64,000 nt of DNA from the NCBI RefSeq assembly GCF_001400735.1, contig NZ_LJPW01000069.1:1-64000 (forward strand), read 5' to 3'. Within the stretch, counting starts at the first letter, position 1; each line of letters starts with the position of its first letter. This stretch comes from Pseudomonas caricapapayae. GTDB taxonomy: Bacteria; Pseudomonadota; Gammaproteobacteria; Pseudomonadales; Pseudomonadaceae. Shown piece by piece: positions 1 through 7,486 of the stretch. Under the pieces are notes generated by a model. That model ran no database searches. It was not told the origin of the DNA and worked only from the letters and a program-made list of their open reading frames with translations. Made by a program: the position numbers and the translations under genes.

Positions 1-1213
1 GTACAAGGAAGGTCAGGCGGTCACCCACCTGAATGAAGGCGAAGAGGGCGTGGTGATTCTCGATATCACCCCGTTCTACGCCGAGTCGGGCGGTCAGATT
101 GGTGACAGTGGTTTCCTGCAGGCCGGTGATGTACGTTTCGATGTCAGTGATACCACCAAGACCGGCGGCGCTTTTCTGCACCACGGTGTGGTGGCTGCCG
201 GCAGCCTGAGCATCGGCGCACAGGTTGAAACACAAGTGTCCGATGAGGTTCGCGATGCAACCGCATTGAACCATTCGGCCACTCACTTGTTGCACGCCGC
301 ATTGCGCCAGGTGCTGGGTGAGCACGTACAACAGAAAGGCTCGTTGGTCGACAGCCAGCGTCTGCGCTTCGACTTCAGCCATTTCGAGTCGATCAAGCCC
401 GAGCAACTGCGTGCGCTGGAAGATATAGTCAACGCCGAGATTCGCAGAAACACACCGGTGGTGACGGAAGAAACCGATATCGACACGGCGAAGAAGAAAG
501 GTGCAATGGCGCTGTTCGGCGAGAAGTACGGCGACAGCGTTCGGGTGCTGAGCATGGGGGGCGAGTTCTCCGTCGAGCTGTGCGGTGGCATCCACGCCAA
601 GCGTACCGGTGACATCTCGCTGTTCAAGATCGTCAGTGAAGGCGGTGTCGCTGCTGGCGTGCGCCGTATCGAAGCGGTCACCGGTGCTGCTGCGCTGGCC
701 TGGCTGAATTCGGCCGAGGATCAACTCAAGGAAGTCGCGACGCTGATCAAAGGCAATCGCGACAACCTGCTGGACAAGTTGACGGCTGTGCTTGAGCGCA
801 ACCGTCTGCTGGAAAAACAACTGGAACAACTGCAAGCCAAGGCTGCCAGTGCGGCCGGTGACGACCTGTCGTCTGCCGCGCTGGACGTCAAAGGGGTCAA
901 GGTTCTGGCCACGCGCCTGGATGGTCAGGACGGCAAGGCGTTGTTGGCGCTTGTCGACCAGTTGAAGAACAAGCTCGGCCGCGCAGTGATCCTGCTCGGC
1001 AGTGTCCATGAAGACAAGGTTGTCTTGGTCGCAGGCGTGACCAAGGACCTGACTGGCCAACTCAAAGCCGGTGATTTGATGAAGCAGGCGGCCGCCGCTG
1101 TCGGTGGCAAAGGCGGTGGTCGTCCTGATATGGCTCAAGGCGGCGGTGTCGATGCAGGTGCGCTGGACTCAGCGCTGGCACTGGCCGTTCCTTTTGTAGA
1201 GCAGGGTATCTGA
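1..1213 (+). CDS. alaS: Alanyl-tRNA synthetase, C-terminal part (5' end outside window)
   Basis: The open frame starts at base 2 of the window, so only the editing and C-terminal portions of AlaRS are present (about 403 residues). The enzyme charges tRNA-Ala with alanine and hydrolyses mischarged Ser- and Gly-tRNA-Ala. Visible are the editing-site metal motif HSATH and the distal CGGIH pair, both typical of the AlaRS editing domain. A Leu/Gln-rich coiled-coil region follows, then the C-Ala/DHHA1 domain ending in the Gly-rich stretch [15 protein letters not shown]. Stop is TGA at 1211-1213. The catalytic class II core lies upstream. Ninety bases separate it from lysC, the usual order in pseudomonads. 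Confidence 0.97.
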   Translation, partial: YKEGQAVTHLNEGEEGVVILDITPFYAESGGQIGDSGFLQAGDVRFDVSDTTKTGGAFLHHGVVAAGSLSIGAQVETQVSDEVRDATALNHSATHLLHAALRQVLGEHVQQKGSLVDSQRLRFDFSHFESIKPEQLRALEDIVNAEIRRNTPVVTEETDIDTAKKKGAMALFGEKYGDSVRVLSMGGEFSVELCGGIHAKRTGDISLFKIVSEGGVAAGVRRIEAVTGAAALAWLNSAEDQLKEVATLIKGNRDNLLDKLTAVLERNRLLEKQLEQLQAKAASAAGDDLSSAALDVKGVKVLATRLDGQDGKALLALVDQLKNKLGRAVILLGSVHEDKVVLVAGVTKDLTGQLKAGDLMKQAAAAVGGKGGGRPDMAQGGGVDAGALDSALALAVPFVEQGI

Positions 1214-1304
1214 GTCAGATCTGCAGGCCTGTCGTTTGCTGGCAGGCCTTGCAAGGATTTGAATGTTAATGGGTGCTCTTAACGGGTTCTGAGGCGGCTT
1301 TGAG

Positions 1305-2537
1305 ATGGCTTTAATCGTACAAAAATTTGGCGGCACCTCCGTGGGCTCCGTAGAGCGCATCGAGCAGGTGGCCGACAAGGTCAAGAAATTCCGTGAGGCG
1401 GGTGACGACCTGGTGGTCGTACTGTCGGCCATGAGCGGTGAAACCAACCGTCTGATCGAGCTGGCCAGGCAGATCAGTGATCAGCCGGTTCCTCGTGAAC
1501 TGGACGTCATCGTCTCCACGGGCGAGCAGGTCACCATTGCGCTGTTGGCAATGGCGCTGATGAAGCGCGGCGTGCCTGCGGTGTCCTACACCGGCAATCA
1601 GGTGCGTATCCTTACCGACAGCGCGCACAACAAGGCGCGCATCCTGCAGATCGATGACCAGAAGATCCGCTCCGACCTGAAAGCAGGTCGTGTGGTGGTG
1701 GTCGCCGGTTTCCAGGGTGTCGATGAGCACGGCAACATCACGACCCTGGGCCGTGGTGGTTCGGACACCACGGGTGTCGCGCTGGCCGCAGCCCTGAAAG
1801 CTGACGAGTGCCAGATCTACACCGACGTCGATGGTGTGTACACCACAGACCCGCGTGTCGTGTCGCAAGCTCAGCGCCTCGACAAGATCACCTTCGAGGA
1901 GATGCTGGAAATGGCCAGCCTCGGCTCCAAGGTGCTGCAGATCCGTGCGGTCGAGTTCGCCGGCAAATACAATGTCCCGCTGCGCGTTCTGCACAGCTTC
2001 AAAGAGGGGCCGGGCACCCTTATTACAATCGATGAAGAGGAATCCATGGAACAGCCGATCATTTCCGGCATCGCCTTCAACCGCGATGAAGCCAAGCTGA
2101 CCATCCGTGGTGTGCCAGACACCCCCGGCGTAGCGTTCAAGATTCTCGGCCCGATCAGCGCGGCCAATATCGAAGTGGACATGATCGTGCAGAATGTCTC
2201 GCACGATAACACCACCGATTTCACCTTCACGATCCATCGCAATGACTATCAGGCGGCCTTGCAGGTGCTTGAGACTACAGCGCGTGAAATCAGCGCTCGT
2301 GAAGTGTCCGGCGACACCAAGATCGCCAAGGTGTCCATTGTCGGTGTCGGCATGCGCTCGCACGCAGGCGTGGCCAGCCGCATGTTTGAAGCATTGGCCA
2401 AGGAGAGTATCAATATACAGATGATCTCCACGTCGGAAATCAAGGTTTCCGTGGTCATCGAAGAGAAGTATCTGGAGTTGGCTGTGCGCGCGTTGCACAC
2501 GGCCTTTGAGCTGGATGCTCCGCGGCAGGGTGAGTGA
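1305..2537 (+). CDS. lysC: Aspartate kinase
   Basis: 410 residues, the normal length. It phosphorylates L-aspartate, the first step towards lysine, threonine, methionine and diaminopimelate. The N-terminal kinase domain has KFGGTS at residues 5-10 and the nucleotide/aspartate loop LGRGGSDTTGVALAAAL near 150. Two ACT domains (about 265-410) bind feedback amino acids. The ATG at 1305 follows a GAGGCGG-like ribosome site. The linker between the domains carries an in-frame ATG with a good ribosome site at 2046, a possible start of a separate regulatory subunit (listed on its own). A weak GC hairpin, 2549-2573, follows the stop. Confidence 0.97.
   Translation: MALIVQKFGGTSVGSVERIEQVADKVKKFREAGDDLVVVLSAMSGETNRLIELARQISDQPVPRELDVIVSTGEQVTIALLAMALMKRGVPAVSYTGNQVRILTDSAHNKARILQIDDQKIRSDLKAGRVVVVAGFQGVDEHGNITTLGRGGSDTTGVALAAALKADECQIYTDVDGVYTTDPRVVSQAQRLDKITFEEMLEMASLGSKVLQIRAVEFAGKYNVPLRVLHSFKEGPGTLITIDEEESMEQPIISGIAFNRDEAKLTIRGVPDTPGVAFKILGPISAANIEVDMIVQNVSHDNTTDFTFTIHRNDYQAALQVLETTAREISAREVSGDTKIAKVSIVGVGMRSHAGVASRMFEALAKESINIQMISTSEIKVSVVIEEKYLELAVRALHTAFELDAPRQGE
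2046..2537 (+). CDS. Possible internally initiated aspartokinase beta subunit
   Basis: Inside lysC, codon 248 is ATG, preceded by GAAGAGGAATCC, a good Shine-Dalgarno core (GAGGA) five bases from the ATG. Initiation here would give a 163-residue polypeptide holding just the two ACT domains. Internal initiation giving alpha and beta subunits is established for Bacillus subtilis and Corynebacterium aspartokinases. Whether it happens here is inference from the ribosome site and its position at the domain border. Confidence 0.4.
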   Translation: MEQPIISGIAFNRDEAKLTIRGVPDTPGVAFKILGPISAANIEVDMIVQNVSHDNTTDFTFTIHRNDYQAALQVLETTAREISAREVSGDTKIAKVSIVGVGMRSHAGVASRMFEALAKESINIQMISTSEIKVSVVIEEKYLELAVRALHTAFELDAPRQGE

Positions 2538-2548
2538 CCCTGTCGTCG

Positions 2549-2573
2549 AAAGGCGCGGCGTGATCGCGCCTTT
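2549..2573 (+). terminator. Weak hairpin after lysC
   Basis: AAAGGCGCG and CGCGCCTTT can pair across a 7-base loop just after the lysC stop. It is followed by TTTCGGG, not a U-run, so termination may be partial and rsmA could receive read-through from lysC. Confidence 0.35.
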
Positions 2574-2711
2574 CGGGTGCTGCGCAGAAAGGCTGTGGTT
2601 TTCTTTGCGTTAGTCGATATACAGGTAACGGCTATGGCATTGCGCCATGGTTCTATGCCTGCCGGTTTGCAGACTGTTGTCCCTGAATAAAAAAGGCGTA
2701 AGGAGAAAAGT

Positions 2712-2900
2712 ATGCTGATTCTGACTCGTCGGTGCGCGGAAAGCCTGATCATTGGTGACGGTGAGATTACCGTGACCGTGCTCGGAGTGAAGGGTAATCA
2801 GGTGCGTATTGGGGTCAATGCGCCCAAGGAAGTCGCTGTCCACCGTGAAGAGATTTACCTTCGCATCAAGAAAGAGAAGGACGAAGAACCAAGCCATTAA
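2712..2900 (+). CDS. rsmA: Carbon storage / secondary metabolism regulator RsmA (CsrA)
   Basis: 62 residues, full length for this family. It is a homodimeric RNA-binding translational regulator that masks GGA-containing ribosome sites and is titrated by Rsm small RNAs under GacS/GacA. The N-terminus [16 protein letters not shown] and the RNA-contacting VAVHREEIY segment are almost canonical. AAGGAG lies eight bases before the ATG. The lysC-rsmA-tRNA-Ser-tRNA-Arg order is the usual pseudomonad context. The genome probably carries further paralogues; this is the classical lysC-linked copy. Confidence 0.97.
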   Translation: MLILTRRCAESLIIGDGEITVTVLGVKGNQVRIGVNAPKEVAVHREEIYLRIKKEKDEEPSH

Positions 2901-2919
2901 TTTTTATTGAATTTTTGGT

Positions 2920-2948
2920 TTGCAAACGGGGAAAAGGGTGGTTATTAT
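2920..2948 (+). promoter_or_regulatory. Promoter of tRNA-Ser
   Basis: TTGCAA (2920-2925) and TATTAT (2943-2948) are separated by 17 bases. The -10 ends 14 bases before the tRNA, as expected for a sigma-70 stable-RNA promoter. A GC-rich stretch (CGCCCC) between the -10 and the tRNA resembles a stringent-control discriminator. Confidence 0.65.
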
Positions 2949-2962
2949 ACGCCCCGTGTTGC

Positions 2963-3053
2963 GGAGAGCTGGCCGAGTGGCCGAAGGCGCTCCCCTGCTA
3001 AGGGAGTACACCTCAAAAGGGTGTCGGGGGTTCGAATCCCCCGTTCTCCGCCA
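2963..3053 (+). tRNA. tRNA-Ser (GCT anticodon)
   Basis: 91 nt including encoded CCA. The acceptor arms GGAGAGC and GTTCTCC pair, with a G-U type pair near the end. The anticodon loop is CTGCTAA. A long variable arm typical of serine tRNAs and a GGTTCGAATCC T-loop are present. It reads AGC and AGU codons. Confidence 0.97.
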
Positions 3054-3117
3054 TTATTTATGTAGTGCGTAAGATTGGGCTTGATCGGTAAGTTGTTGAA
3101 TTTACTAGAAAAAGTGC

Positions 3118-3145
3118 TTGACTAAACAATTTTACGACCTATAAT
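3118..3145 (+). promoter_or_regulatory. Promoter of the tRNA-Arg pair
   Basis: TTGACT (3118-3123) and a perfect TATAAT (3140-3145) lie 16 bases apart, followed by a GC-rich GCGCGGC discriminator. The first tRNA-Arg begins 18 bases after the -10. Confidence 0.75.
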
Positions 3146-3162
3146 GCGCGGCACCAACACAT

Positions 3163-3239
3163 GCACTCGTAGCTCAGCTGGATAGAGTACTCGGCTACGA
3201 ACCGAGCGGTCACAGGTTCGAATCCTGTCGAGTGCACCA
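3163..3239 (+). tRNA. tRNA-Arg (ACG anticodon), copy 1
   Basis: 77 nt with encoded CCA. Acceptor GCACTCG pairs with CGAGTGC. The anticodon stem-loop is CTCGGCTACGAACCGAG. The first anticodon base A is normally deaminated to inosine to read CGU, CGC and CGA. It is identical to the copy at 3327. Confidence 0.97.
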
Positions 3240-3326
3240 TTTAAAGTTGTCTGAAGTTTTGTAAGTAATTACAAGGTTTCCGATAACTGGCTTCAACCAG
3301 AGGTGATCTGGTCTAAAAACACCAAT

Positions 3327-3403
3327 GCACTCGTAGCTCAGCTGGATAGAGTACTCGGCTACGAACCGAGCGGTCACAGGTTCGAATCCTGTCGAGTGCA
3401 CCA
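3327..3403 (+). tRNA. tRNA-Arg (ACG anticodon), copy 2
   Basis: 77 nt, base-for-base the same as copy 1, separated from it by 87 bp. No separate strong promoter is visible in the spacer, so both probably come from the promoter at 3118-3145. A strong terminator follows eight bases later. Confidence 0.97.
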
Positions 3404-3410
3404 TACAACG

Positions 3411-3441
3411 AAAAGCCCACATCGAAAGATGTGGGCTTTTT
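3411..3441 (+). terminator. Rho-independent terminator of the tRNA-Arg unit
   Basis: AAAAGCCCACATC and GATGTGGGCTTTTT form a stem of about 12 bp with a GAAA-type loop and a run of five T. The symmetrical A-run on the other side lets it also serve the convergent gene ending at 3447. Confidence 0.9.
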
Positions 3442-3446
3442 GCTTT

Positions 3447-3935
3447 CTAGCGTTTTCCTTTAACGCATCCGTTTTCGTCAAATGTCACATTATTGCTGCG
3501 ACCCTTTTTCTGGTGGTACACGTAATGCAGCTCGCCATTACGGTTGGTGACTTTGTCCGGGCGGCCCAGCAGGCTTTCGACATCACGTTGAGTCATGCCG
3601 GGAGGTGTGCGCTGGTTGATAATCGCTGCCCTGCGCTGTTCGGCGCTCAAGCGGTTGCCGCAGCCATCATCGCGTGTGCCAACCACCACCACTTCCTGGC
3701 TTGAGAGTTTTTGGCGCGGTGGTGAACTGTTTCCGGGCGGGAGTAAATCAATCCTGGTTCCCGGTGATGCATTGAAGGCTCTCTGTAGGCGCGTGCTGTA
3801 GCCTTCGGGGCATCCCAGGGTAGTGAACATGATCTTTCCGGACGCGTCCTCGCAACGGTGAACGCTGCTGGCGGTTGCAGGTTCCGGAAGGCAGAGCAGG
3901 GTGCTCCACAGTAATAGATGGGCGGCTACGCGCAT
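3447..3935 (-). CDS. Secreted DUF4124-type protein with SmpA/OmlA-like tail
   Basis: 162 residues from the chosen ATG. That start is favoured because GGAGGA, itself inside an upstream in-frame ATG (3948-3950), lies eight bases before it. Residues 1-22 form a signal peptide ending near ATA-SS. Residues 23-48 have the Cys-containing DUF4124-like pattern HRCEDASGKIMFTTLGCP. The C-terminal MTQRDVESLLGRPDKV resembles SmpA/BamE-like domains. The product is probably exported to the periplasm or envelope. I do not know a function. It converges on the tRNA-Arg terminator. Confidence 0.75.
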   Translation of the reverse strand: MRVAAHLLLWSTLLCLPEPATASSVHRCEDASGKIMFTTLGCPEGYSTRLQRAFNASPGTRIDLLPPGNSSPPRQKLSSQEVVVVGTRDDGCGNRLSAEQRRAAIINQRTPPGMTQRDVESLLGRPDKVTNRNGELHYVYHQKKGRSNNVTFDENGCVKGKR

Positions 3936-4258
3936 GTTCGGGTCCTCCATGACGGGTGTCGTGAAAGCCTAACTGCGGCCTCTGGACAGGGCGAGCGTGT
4001 TTTTTTGGCTGAATGTGACGTCGAACCCTGGCTGGCTTACAGAGTTGTGCAGGTTTGCGCTGCAAACGGTTGTTATAAGCTGAATTTCTCGCATGCGCTT
4101 CGCTCAAAGCGGTGTATCATTGCGCCCGTCAGCTCCGCCGGGGCTTGTGGAACACCTCCATGGACTTACCCAGTCGTTACTCAATAATGTTTTTCAACAA
4201 TCATGAATTAACTGATTGATCTCCCGGCGTGCTCCGCTGCTGGGAGTGGAGTTCGCCT
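3936..4258. other. Divergent intergenic region, DUF4124 gene / mgtE
   Basis: 323 bp with no credible gene. TATCAT at 4115-4120 could be a -10 for mgtE, but no convincing -35 precedes it. I cannot identify a magnesium riboswitch from the sequence. An inverted GC segment near the mgtE start (CCCGGCG..CGCTGCTGGG, about 4222-4245) could form a short leader hairpin. Confidence 0.4.
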
Positions 4259-5701
4259 ATGACCGAAAGAGAAGTAAAAAAAACGCAGGAAAGCTTGCAG
4301 GATCGCCTGGCTCAGGTTGTCGATCTGCTGCAGCGCCAGCGTATTGTTGAAGACCTGACCCATCGTCAGGAAGGTCAGCATCAGGACCGTGTAGAAAACC
4401 TGGTTCACCGGCAGAACCTCGTCGAGTTGCAACGCAAGCTCGAAGACCTTCACTCTGCCGACGTCGCCTATATCCTCGAAGCGCTGCCTCTGGAAGACCG
4501 TCTGACCGTATGGCAGCTGGTCAAGGCCGAGCGCGACGGCGACATTCTTCTTGAAGTATCCGATTCCGTTCGTGAAACCCTGATCGCCGACATGGACGAT
4601 CACGAGTTGCTCGCGGCGGCACGGGACATGGACGCCGACGAACTGGCCGACCTCGCTCCCGAGTTGCCCCGCGACGTTGTTCACGAACTGATGGAAGCGC
4701 TGGATTCACAGCAGCGCGAACGTGTCCGCTCGGCTTTGTCCTATGACGAGGATCAGGTCGGTGCGCTGATGGACTTCGAGATGGTGACGATCCGTGAGGA
4801 CGTCAGCCTTGAAGTTGTACTGCGCTACTTGCGCAGACTGAAAGAGCTGCCGGGTCACACCGACAAATTGTTCGTGGTCGATTCCGAAGGCGTGCTCAAG
4901 GGCGTGCTACCGATCAAGCGTCTGCTGGTCAATGACCCGGAGAAGCAGGTTGGCGAAGTCATGGCCAACGATCCGGTCAGCTTTCACCCGGAAGACGATG
5001 CTTACGATGCCGCCCAGGCGTTCGAGCGTTACGACCTTATCTCCACGCCGGTTGTGGACAAGAACGGCAAGCTCATTGGCCGACTGACCATTGATGAAAT
5101 GGTCGACCTGATTCGTGAGGAGAGCGAGAGCGAAGTCCTCAACATGGCGGGTCTGCGCGAAGAGGAAGATATCTTCGCCTCCGTATGGCGCTCCCTGCGC
5201 AACCGTTGGGCCTGGCTGGCCGTCAATCTGGTGACGGCCTTCCTGGCCTCGCGCGTTATCGGCCTGTTCGAAGGCTCCATCGAGAAACTGGTGGCGCTCG
5301 CTGCGCTGATGCCAATTGTGGCTGGTATTGGTGGCAACTCCGGCAATCAGACCATCACCATGATTGTGCGGGCGATGGCGCTGGATCAGGTGAATACCGG
5401 TAATACGGCTCGATTGCTGCGCAAGGAGCTGGCTGTAGGCCTGATCAACGGTCTGATCTGGGGTGGGGTGATCGGGGTGGTCGCCTACATGCTGTATGGC
5501 AGTTGGTCGCTGGGTGTGGTCATGACTGCAGCCATGACGCTCAATCTTTTGCTCGCAGCATTGATGGGCGTCTCCATCCCTATGGCGCTTGCACGTTTGG
5601 GGCGAGACCCGGCGATGGGCGCAAGCGTCATGATTACGGCGATGACCGACAGTGGAGGTTTCTTCATCTTCCTCGGGCTGGCGACGATCTTTCTGCTCTA
5701 G
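4259..5701 (+). CDS. mgtE: Magnesium transporter MgtE
   Basis: 480 residues from ATG 4259, which follows GGGAGTGGAG; a GTG 30 bases upstream is less likely. It is a homodimeric inner-membrane Mg2+ channel gated by intracellular Mg2+. Order: MgtE N domain rich in acidic residues (about 45-145), two CBS domains (about 150-275), connecting helix, then five transmembrane helices (about 300-480). The pore signature MPIVAGIGGNSGNQ is intact near residue 350. A clear terminator follows, so it is monocistronic. Confidence 0.95.
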   Translation: MTEREVKKTQESLQDRLAQVVDLLQRQRIVEDLTHRQEGQHQDRVENLVHRQNLVELQRKLEDLHSADVAYILEALPLEDRLTVWQLVKAERDGDILLEVSDSVRETLIADMDDHELLAAARDMDADELADLAPELPRDVVHELMEALDSQQRERVRSALSYDEDQVGALMDFEMVTIREDVSLEVVLRYLRRLKELPGHTDKLFVVDSEGVLKGVLPIKRLLVNDPEKQVGEVMANDPVSFHPEDDAYDAAQAFERYDLISTPVVDKNGKLIGRLTIDEMVDLIREESESEVLNMAGLREEEDIFASVWRSLRNRWAWLAVNLVTAFLASRVIGLFEGSIEKLVALAALMPIVAGIGGNSGNQTITMIVRAMALDQVNTGNTARLLRKELAVGLINGLIWGGVIGVVAYMLYGSWSLGVVMTAAMTLNLLLAALMGVSIPMALARLGRDPAMGASVMITAMTDSGGFFIFLGLATIFLL

Positions 5702-5731
5702 AACTGCGGTTTCAGCCGCGACCGTGAAACT

Positions 5732-5762
5732 AAAAAACCGCCATGATCAGGCGGTTTTTTTT
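5732..5762 (+). terminator. Rho-independent terminator after mgtE
   Basis: AAAAAACCGCC, loop ATGATCA, GGCGGTTTTTTTT: a 7-bp GC stem plus A/T pairs and eight T. It lies 30 bp after the mgtE stop. Confidence 0.9.
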
Positions 5763-5835
5763 AGTGGCGACGCATCTCACGGTGTCACATAACTGCACTA
5801 ACGCCCACGACTAATAACGAAAATGGCTACAACGA

Positions 5836-5860
5836 AAAAGGCCAGCTTGCGCTGGCCTTT
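5836..5860 (-). terminator. Rho-independent terminator after amrZ
   Basis: AAAGGCCAGC and GCTGGCCTTT pair around TTGC. Read on the minus strand it ends in TTTTTCG, placing a terminator 17 bp after the amrZ stop. Confidence 0.8.
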
Positions 5861-5877
5861 GTCTGTTACGCCAAATC

Positions 5878-6204
5878 TCAGGACTCTTCGGAAGCGAGTT
5901 CCGTGTCATGAGCAATCAGCGAAACAAGTGCGTTCTGTTGACGATGTGAAAGCTGACGAAAACGTTGCAGCAGCTCGCGTTCGTGCAAGGACAGCTCAGG
6001 ACTGTCAAGACGCAGGCTTGGTTCATCACCAAGAGCACCTTCCTGAATCAGACTTTGTTCGAGGCGAGCAATGATTTCCGAGTTCATGCTGCGGTGATGA
6101 TTCTTGGCTACCTCTTGCACGCGATTACGCATGCCGTCTGGTAGGCGAACGACGAACTTGTCAGCCGTGCGGCTGGAATAAGTAGCCTGTTTCATAGGGC
6201 TCAT
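5878..6204 (-). CDS. amrZ: Ribbon-helix-helix regulator AmrZ (AlgZ)
   Basis: 108 residues, matching P. aeruginosa AmrZ in length and, from memory, in most of its sequence. An Arc-type ribbon-helix-helix DNA-binding domain spans about residues 10-55 (beta strand DKFVVRLP, helices with [14 protein letters not shown]). The conserved C-terminal oligomerisation part contains [18 protein letters not shown]. In pseudomonads AmrZ controls alginate, flagella, cyclic-di-GMP enzymes and motility, and represses itself. The first ATG lacks a good ribosome site; one at codon 4 is possible. A near-palindrome at 6274-6288 is a candidate autoregulatory site. Confidence 0.93.
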   Translation of the reverse strand: MSPMKQATYSSRTADKFVVRLPDGMRNRVQEVAKNHHRSMNSEIIARLEQSLIQEGALGDEPSLRLDSPELSLHERELLQRFRQLSHRQQNALVSLIAHDTELASEES

Positions 6205-6623
6205 ATATTTAACCGGTTAGTTCAGGGGAAGCGGTTCTAGCAAGTGGCCGCAAGATTGTCATCGTGAGACAGTCATTTTGGCCAAATGTTCAACCGGGGT
6301 TCCAAGGGGCCGACATCATGCCGTAATACGTCGAATCCTTGGCGTCAATTCTGTGACAAATATTGACTCAGGTGGCGGCGTTTGGCCAGCACCAATTATC
6401 AGAAATGCGAGCAAATTTGCAAAGTCGCTGCATTTGCCCCTGACTAAACAGGCACATCACCGAGCTTCTTTTTGCCATCATGGCTATTTGACTCTGGGAG
6501 CTGGTCGGAATTCAGCGCAAAAGAAATGAGCCGACCAAGGGTTGGCCAGCGTAGATGAGGGGAAGTATCTGGGCGCGAGGCGTGACGCTCGCCGCAAGAA
6601 CGGGTTGCCGTGAAGCGCAGGTA
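6205..6623. other. Intergenic region upstream of amrZ
   Basis: 419 bp with no supported gene; short frames here lack ribosome sites and family features. It holds the amrZ upstream region, including CATTTTGGCCAAATG (6274-6288) and a second TTTGGCCAGCACC element near 6379, both resembling AmrZ-type GGCC-containing sites. Confidence 0.4.
6274..6288. promoter_or_regulatory. Candidate AmrZ operator
   Basis: CATTTTGGCCAAATG is nearly self-complementary around GGCC, about 70 bp upstream of the amrZ start. AmrZ sites described in P. aeruginosa contain a TTGGCCATTACC-like core, and amrZ is autorepressed there. Assignment here is inference. Confidence 0.35.
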
Positions 6624-6809
6624 TCAGCGAAGAACCGGGTCGAACTTGAAGCGACGGCCCAAAAACAGCGCGACCACAAAAAGGCTGGCGAACACACCGG
6701 CAGCGGCATTCGCAGCGATACTCATGCCTTTCGCGTTAGCAGGAAGCAACAGATCAACGACCACAGCCATGATCGCAAGAACCAAAAATGATAACGCGGA
6801 TTTTGACAT
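6624..6809 (-). CDS. Small two-helix membrane protein, unknown
   Basis: 61 residues. ATG is preceded by GAGAGAG at a five-base spacing. Two hydrophobic helices are visible: residues 5-23 (ALSFLVLAIMAVVVDLLL) and about 31-49 (AANAAAGVFASLFVVALFL), ending in basic residues RRFKFD. That pattern suits a small inner-membrane hairpin protein. I recognise no family. The next gene upstream (6846-7085) is on the same strand 36 bp away and could be co-transcribed. Confidence 0.6.
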   Translation of the reverse strand: MSKSALSFLVLAIMAVVVDLLLPANAKGMSIAANAAAGVFASLFVVALFLGRRFKFDPVLR

Positions 6810-6845
6810 GGCTACTCTCTCTCAGGATGGCGGATTCAAGCGTTC

Positions 6846-7085
6846 TCAGAAGATCCAGCGCTGTTCAGCACGTGGCATCTGAAGTGACTCATCATCGTCA
6901 TTGGCCAGCATAGCTGCGCTGGCGACGCGGTCAGTCATGATTGCCAACTGGGGCGCATGGCTGATCTGATGGTGAACAGGGGCAGGTGCAGTAACCTGCG
7001 TATCCTTGGCACCGGAATCCTGGAAGTGAAATGCCACCAGAGCCACCAGAGCTGCCGCATTCAACGCTGAGAGAGTCTTGTTCAT
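6846..7085 (-). CDS. Small protein with N-terminal membrane segment, unknown
   Basis: 79 residues from the ATG at 7083-7085. A longer in-frame reading upstream crosses AT-rich DNA and looks noncoding. Residues 3-20 (KTLSALNAAALVALVAFH) look like a signal anchor. The rest is polar, with HHQISHAP and an acidic NDDDE. The ribosome site is poor (ACTGGAAA). No family recognised. A pseudomonad-specific exported small protein is the most I would say. Confidence 0.5.
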   Translation of the reverse strand: MNKTLSALNAAALVALVAFHFQDSGAKDTQVTAPAPVHHQISHAPQLAIMTDRVASAAMLANDDDESLQMPRAEQRWIF

Positions 7086-7401
7086 TTTCCAGTACCTGTG
7101 CCCGACCGTTTGGGATGAGATGTGTTCACTGATACTGATAATGCAGTCTGCATGCCAACCGGAAATTGATAAAAAATCCTTAAAAATCAGATGTTTATAA
7201 ATTTTAAAAAAGTGATGTGCAGTGCATTTTGCAATGATGGCTTTTTGGGGGATTGCAAATTGCATGATCGGTTTATTCAGCCGTATTTCAGCGCGACATC
7301 GGCTACAGCGTCGATGGGCAATGACGACATGACAAAAGCGGCACATGCCGCTAAGATGCACGCCGTCCTCGCTGGCACCGATCGGTGTGTCGGCACGCAG
7401 T
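7086..7401. other. AT-rich intergenic region before tRNA-Arg(CCT)
   Basis: 316 bp with no supported gene. Bases 7160-7260 are clearly more AT-rich than the surroundings. The right end carries the tRNA promoter described separately, and a short perfect inverted repeat (AGCGGCA / TGCCGCT, 7337-7352) overlapping its spacer. Confidence 0.4.
7329..7357 (+). promoter_or_regulatory. Promoter of tRNA-Arg(CCT)
   Basis: ATGACA (7329-7334) and TAAGAT (7352-7357) are 17 bases apart, 44 bases before the tRNA. Inverted repeat AGCGGCA/TGCCGCT lies within the spacer and overlaps the -10. Confidence 0.5.
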
Positions 7402-7478
7402 GTCTCAGTAGCTCAATTGGATAGAGCATCCCCCTCCTAAGGGGAAGGTTGCAGGTTCGAACCCCGCCTGGGACACCA
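7402..7478 (+). tRNA. tRNA-Arg (CCT anticodon)
   Basis: 77 nt with encoded CCA. Acceptor GTCTCAG pairs with CTGGGAC (one T-G pair). The anticodon stem-loop is CCCCTCCTAAGGGG. It reads AGG. tRNA-Arg(CCT) genes are frequent integration sites, but no integrase follows here. Confidence 0.96.
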
Positions 7479-7486
7479 TATAAGTG

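Noticed and set aside
1311-2498. 395-codon antisense frame in lysC
   Set aside because: Shadow of lysC in the complementary frame; no motif or ribosome site.
3163-3403. Tandem identical tRNA-Arg genes as a sign of a mobile element
   Set aside because: Tandem tRNA-Arg(ACG) copies next to rsmA and tRNA-Ser are ordinary in pseudomonads; a plain duplication is enough.
6278-6529. 83-codon plus-strand frame upstream of amrZ
   Set aside because: No ribosome site, no family likeness, and it crosses candidate regulatory sites.
7191-7424. 77-codon frame running into tRNA-Arg(CCT)
   Set aside because: It starts in AT-rich DNA and overlaps the tRNA and its promoter.
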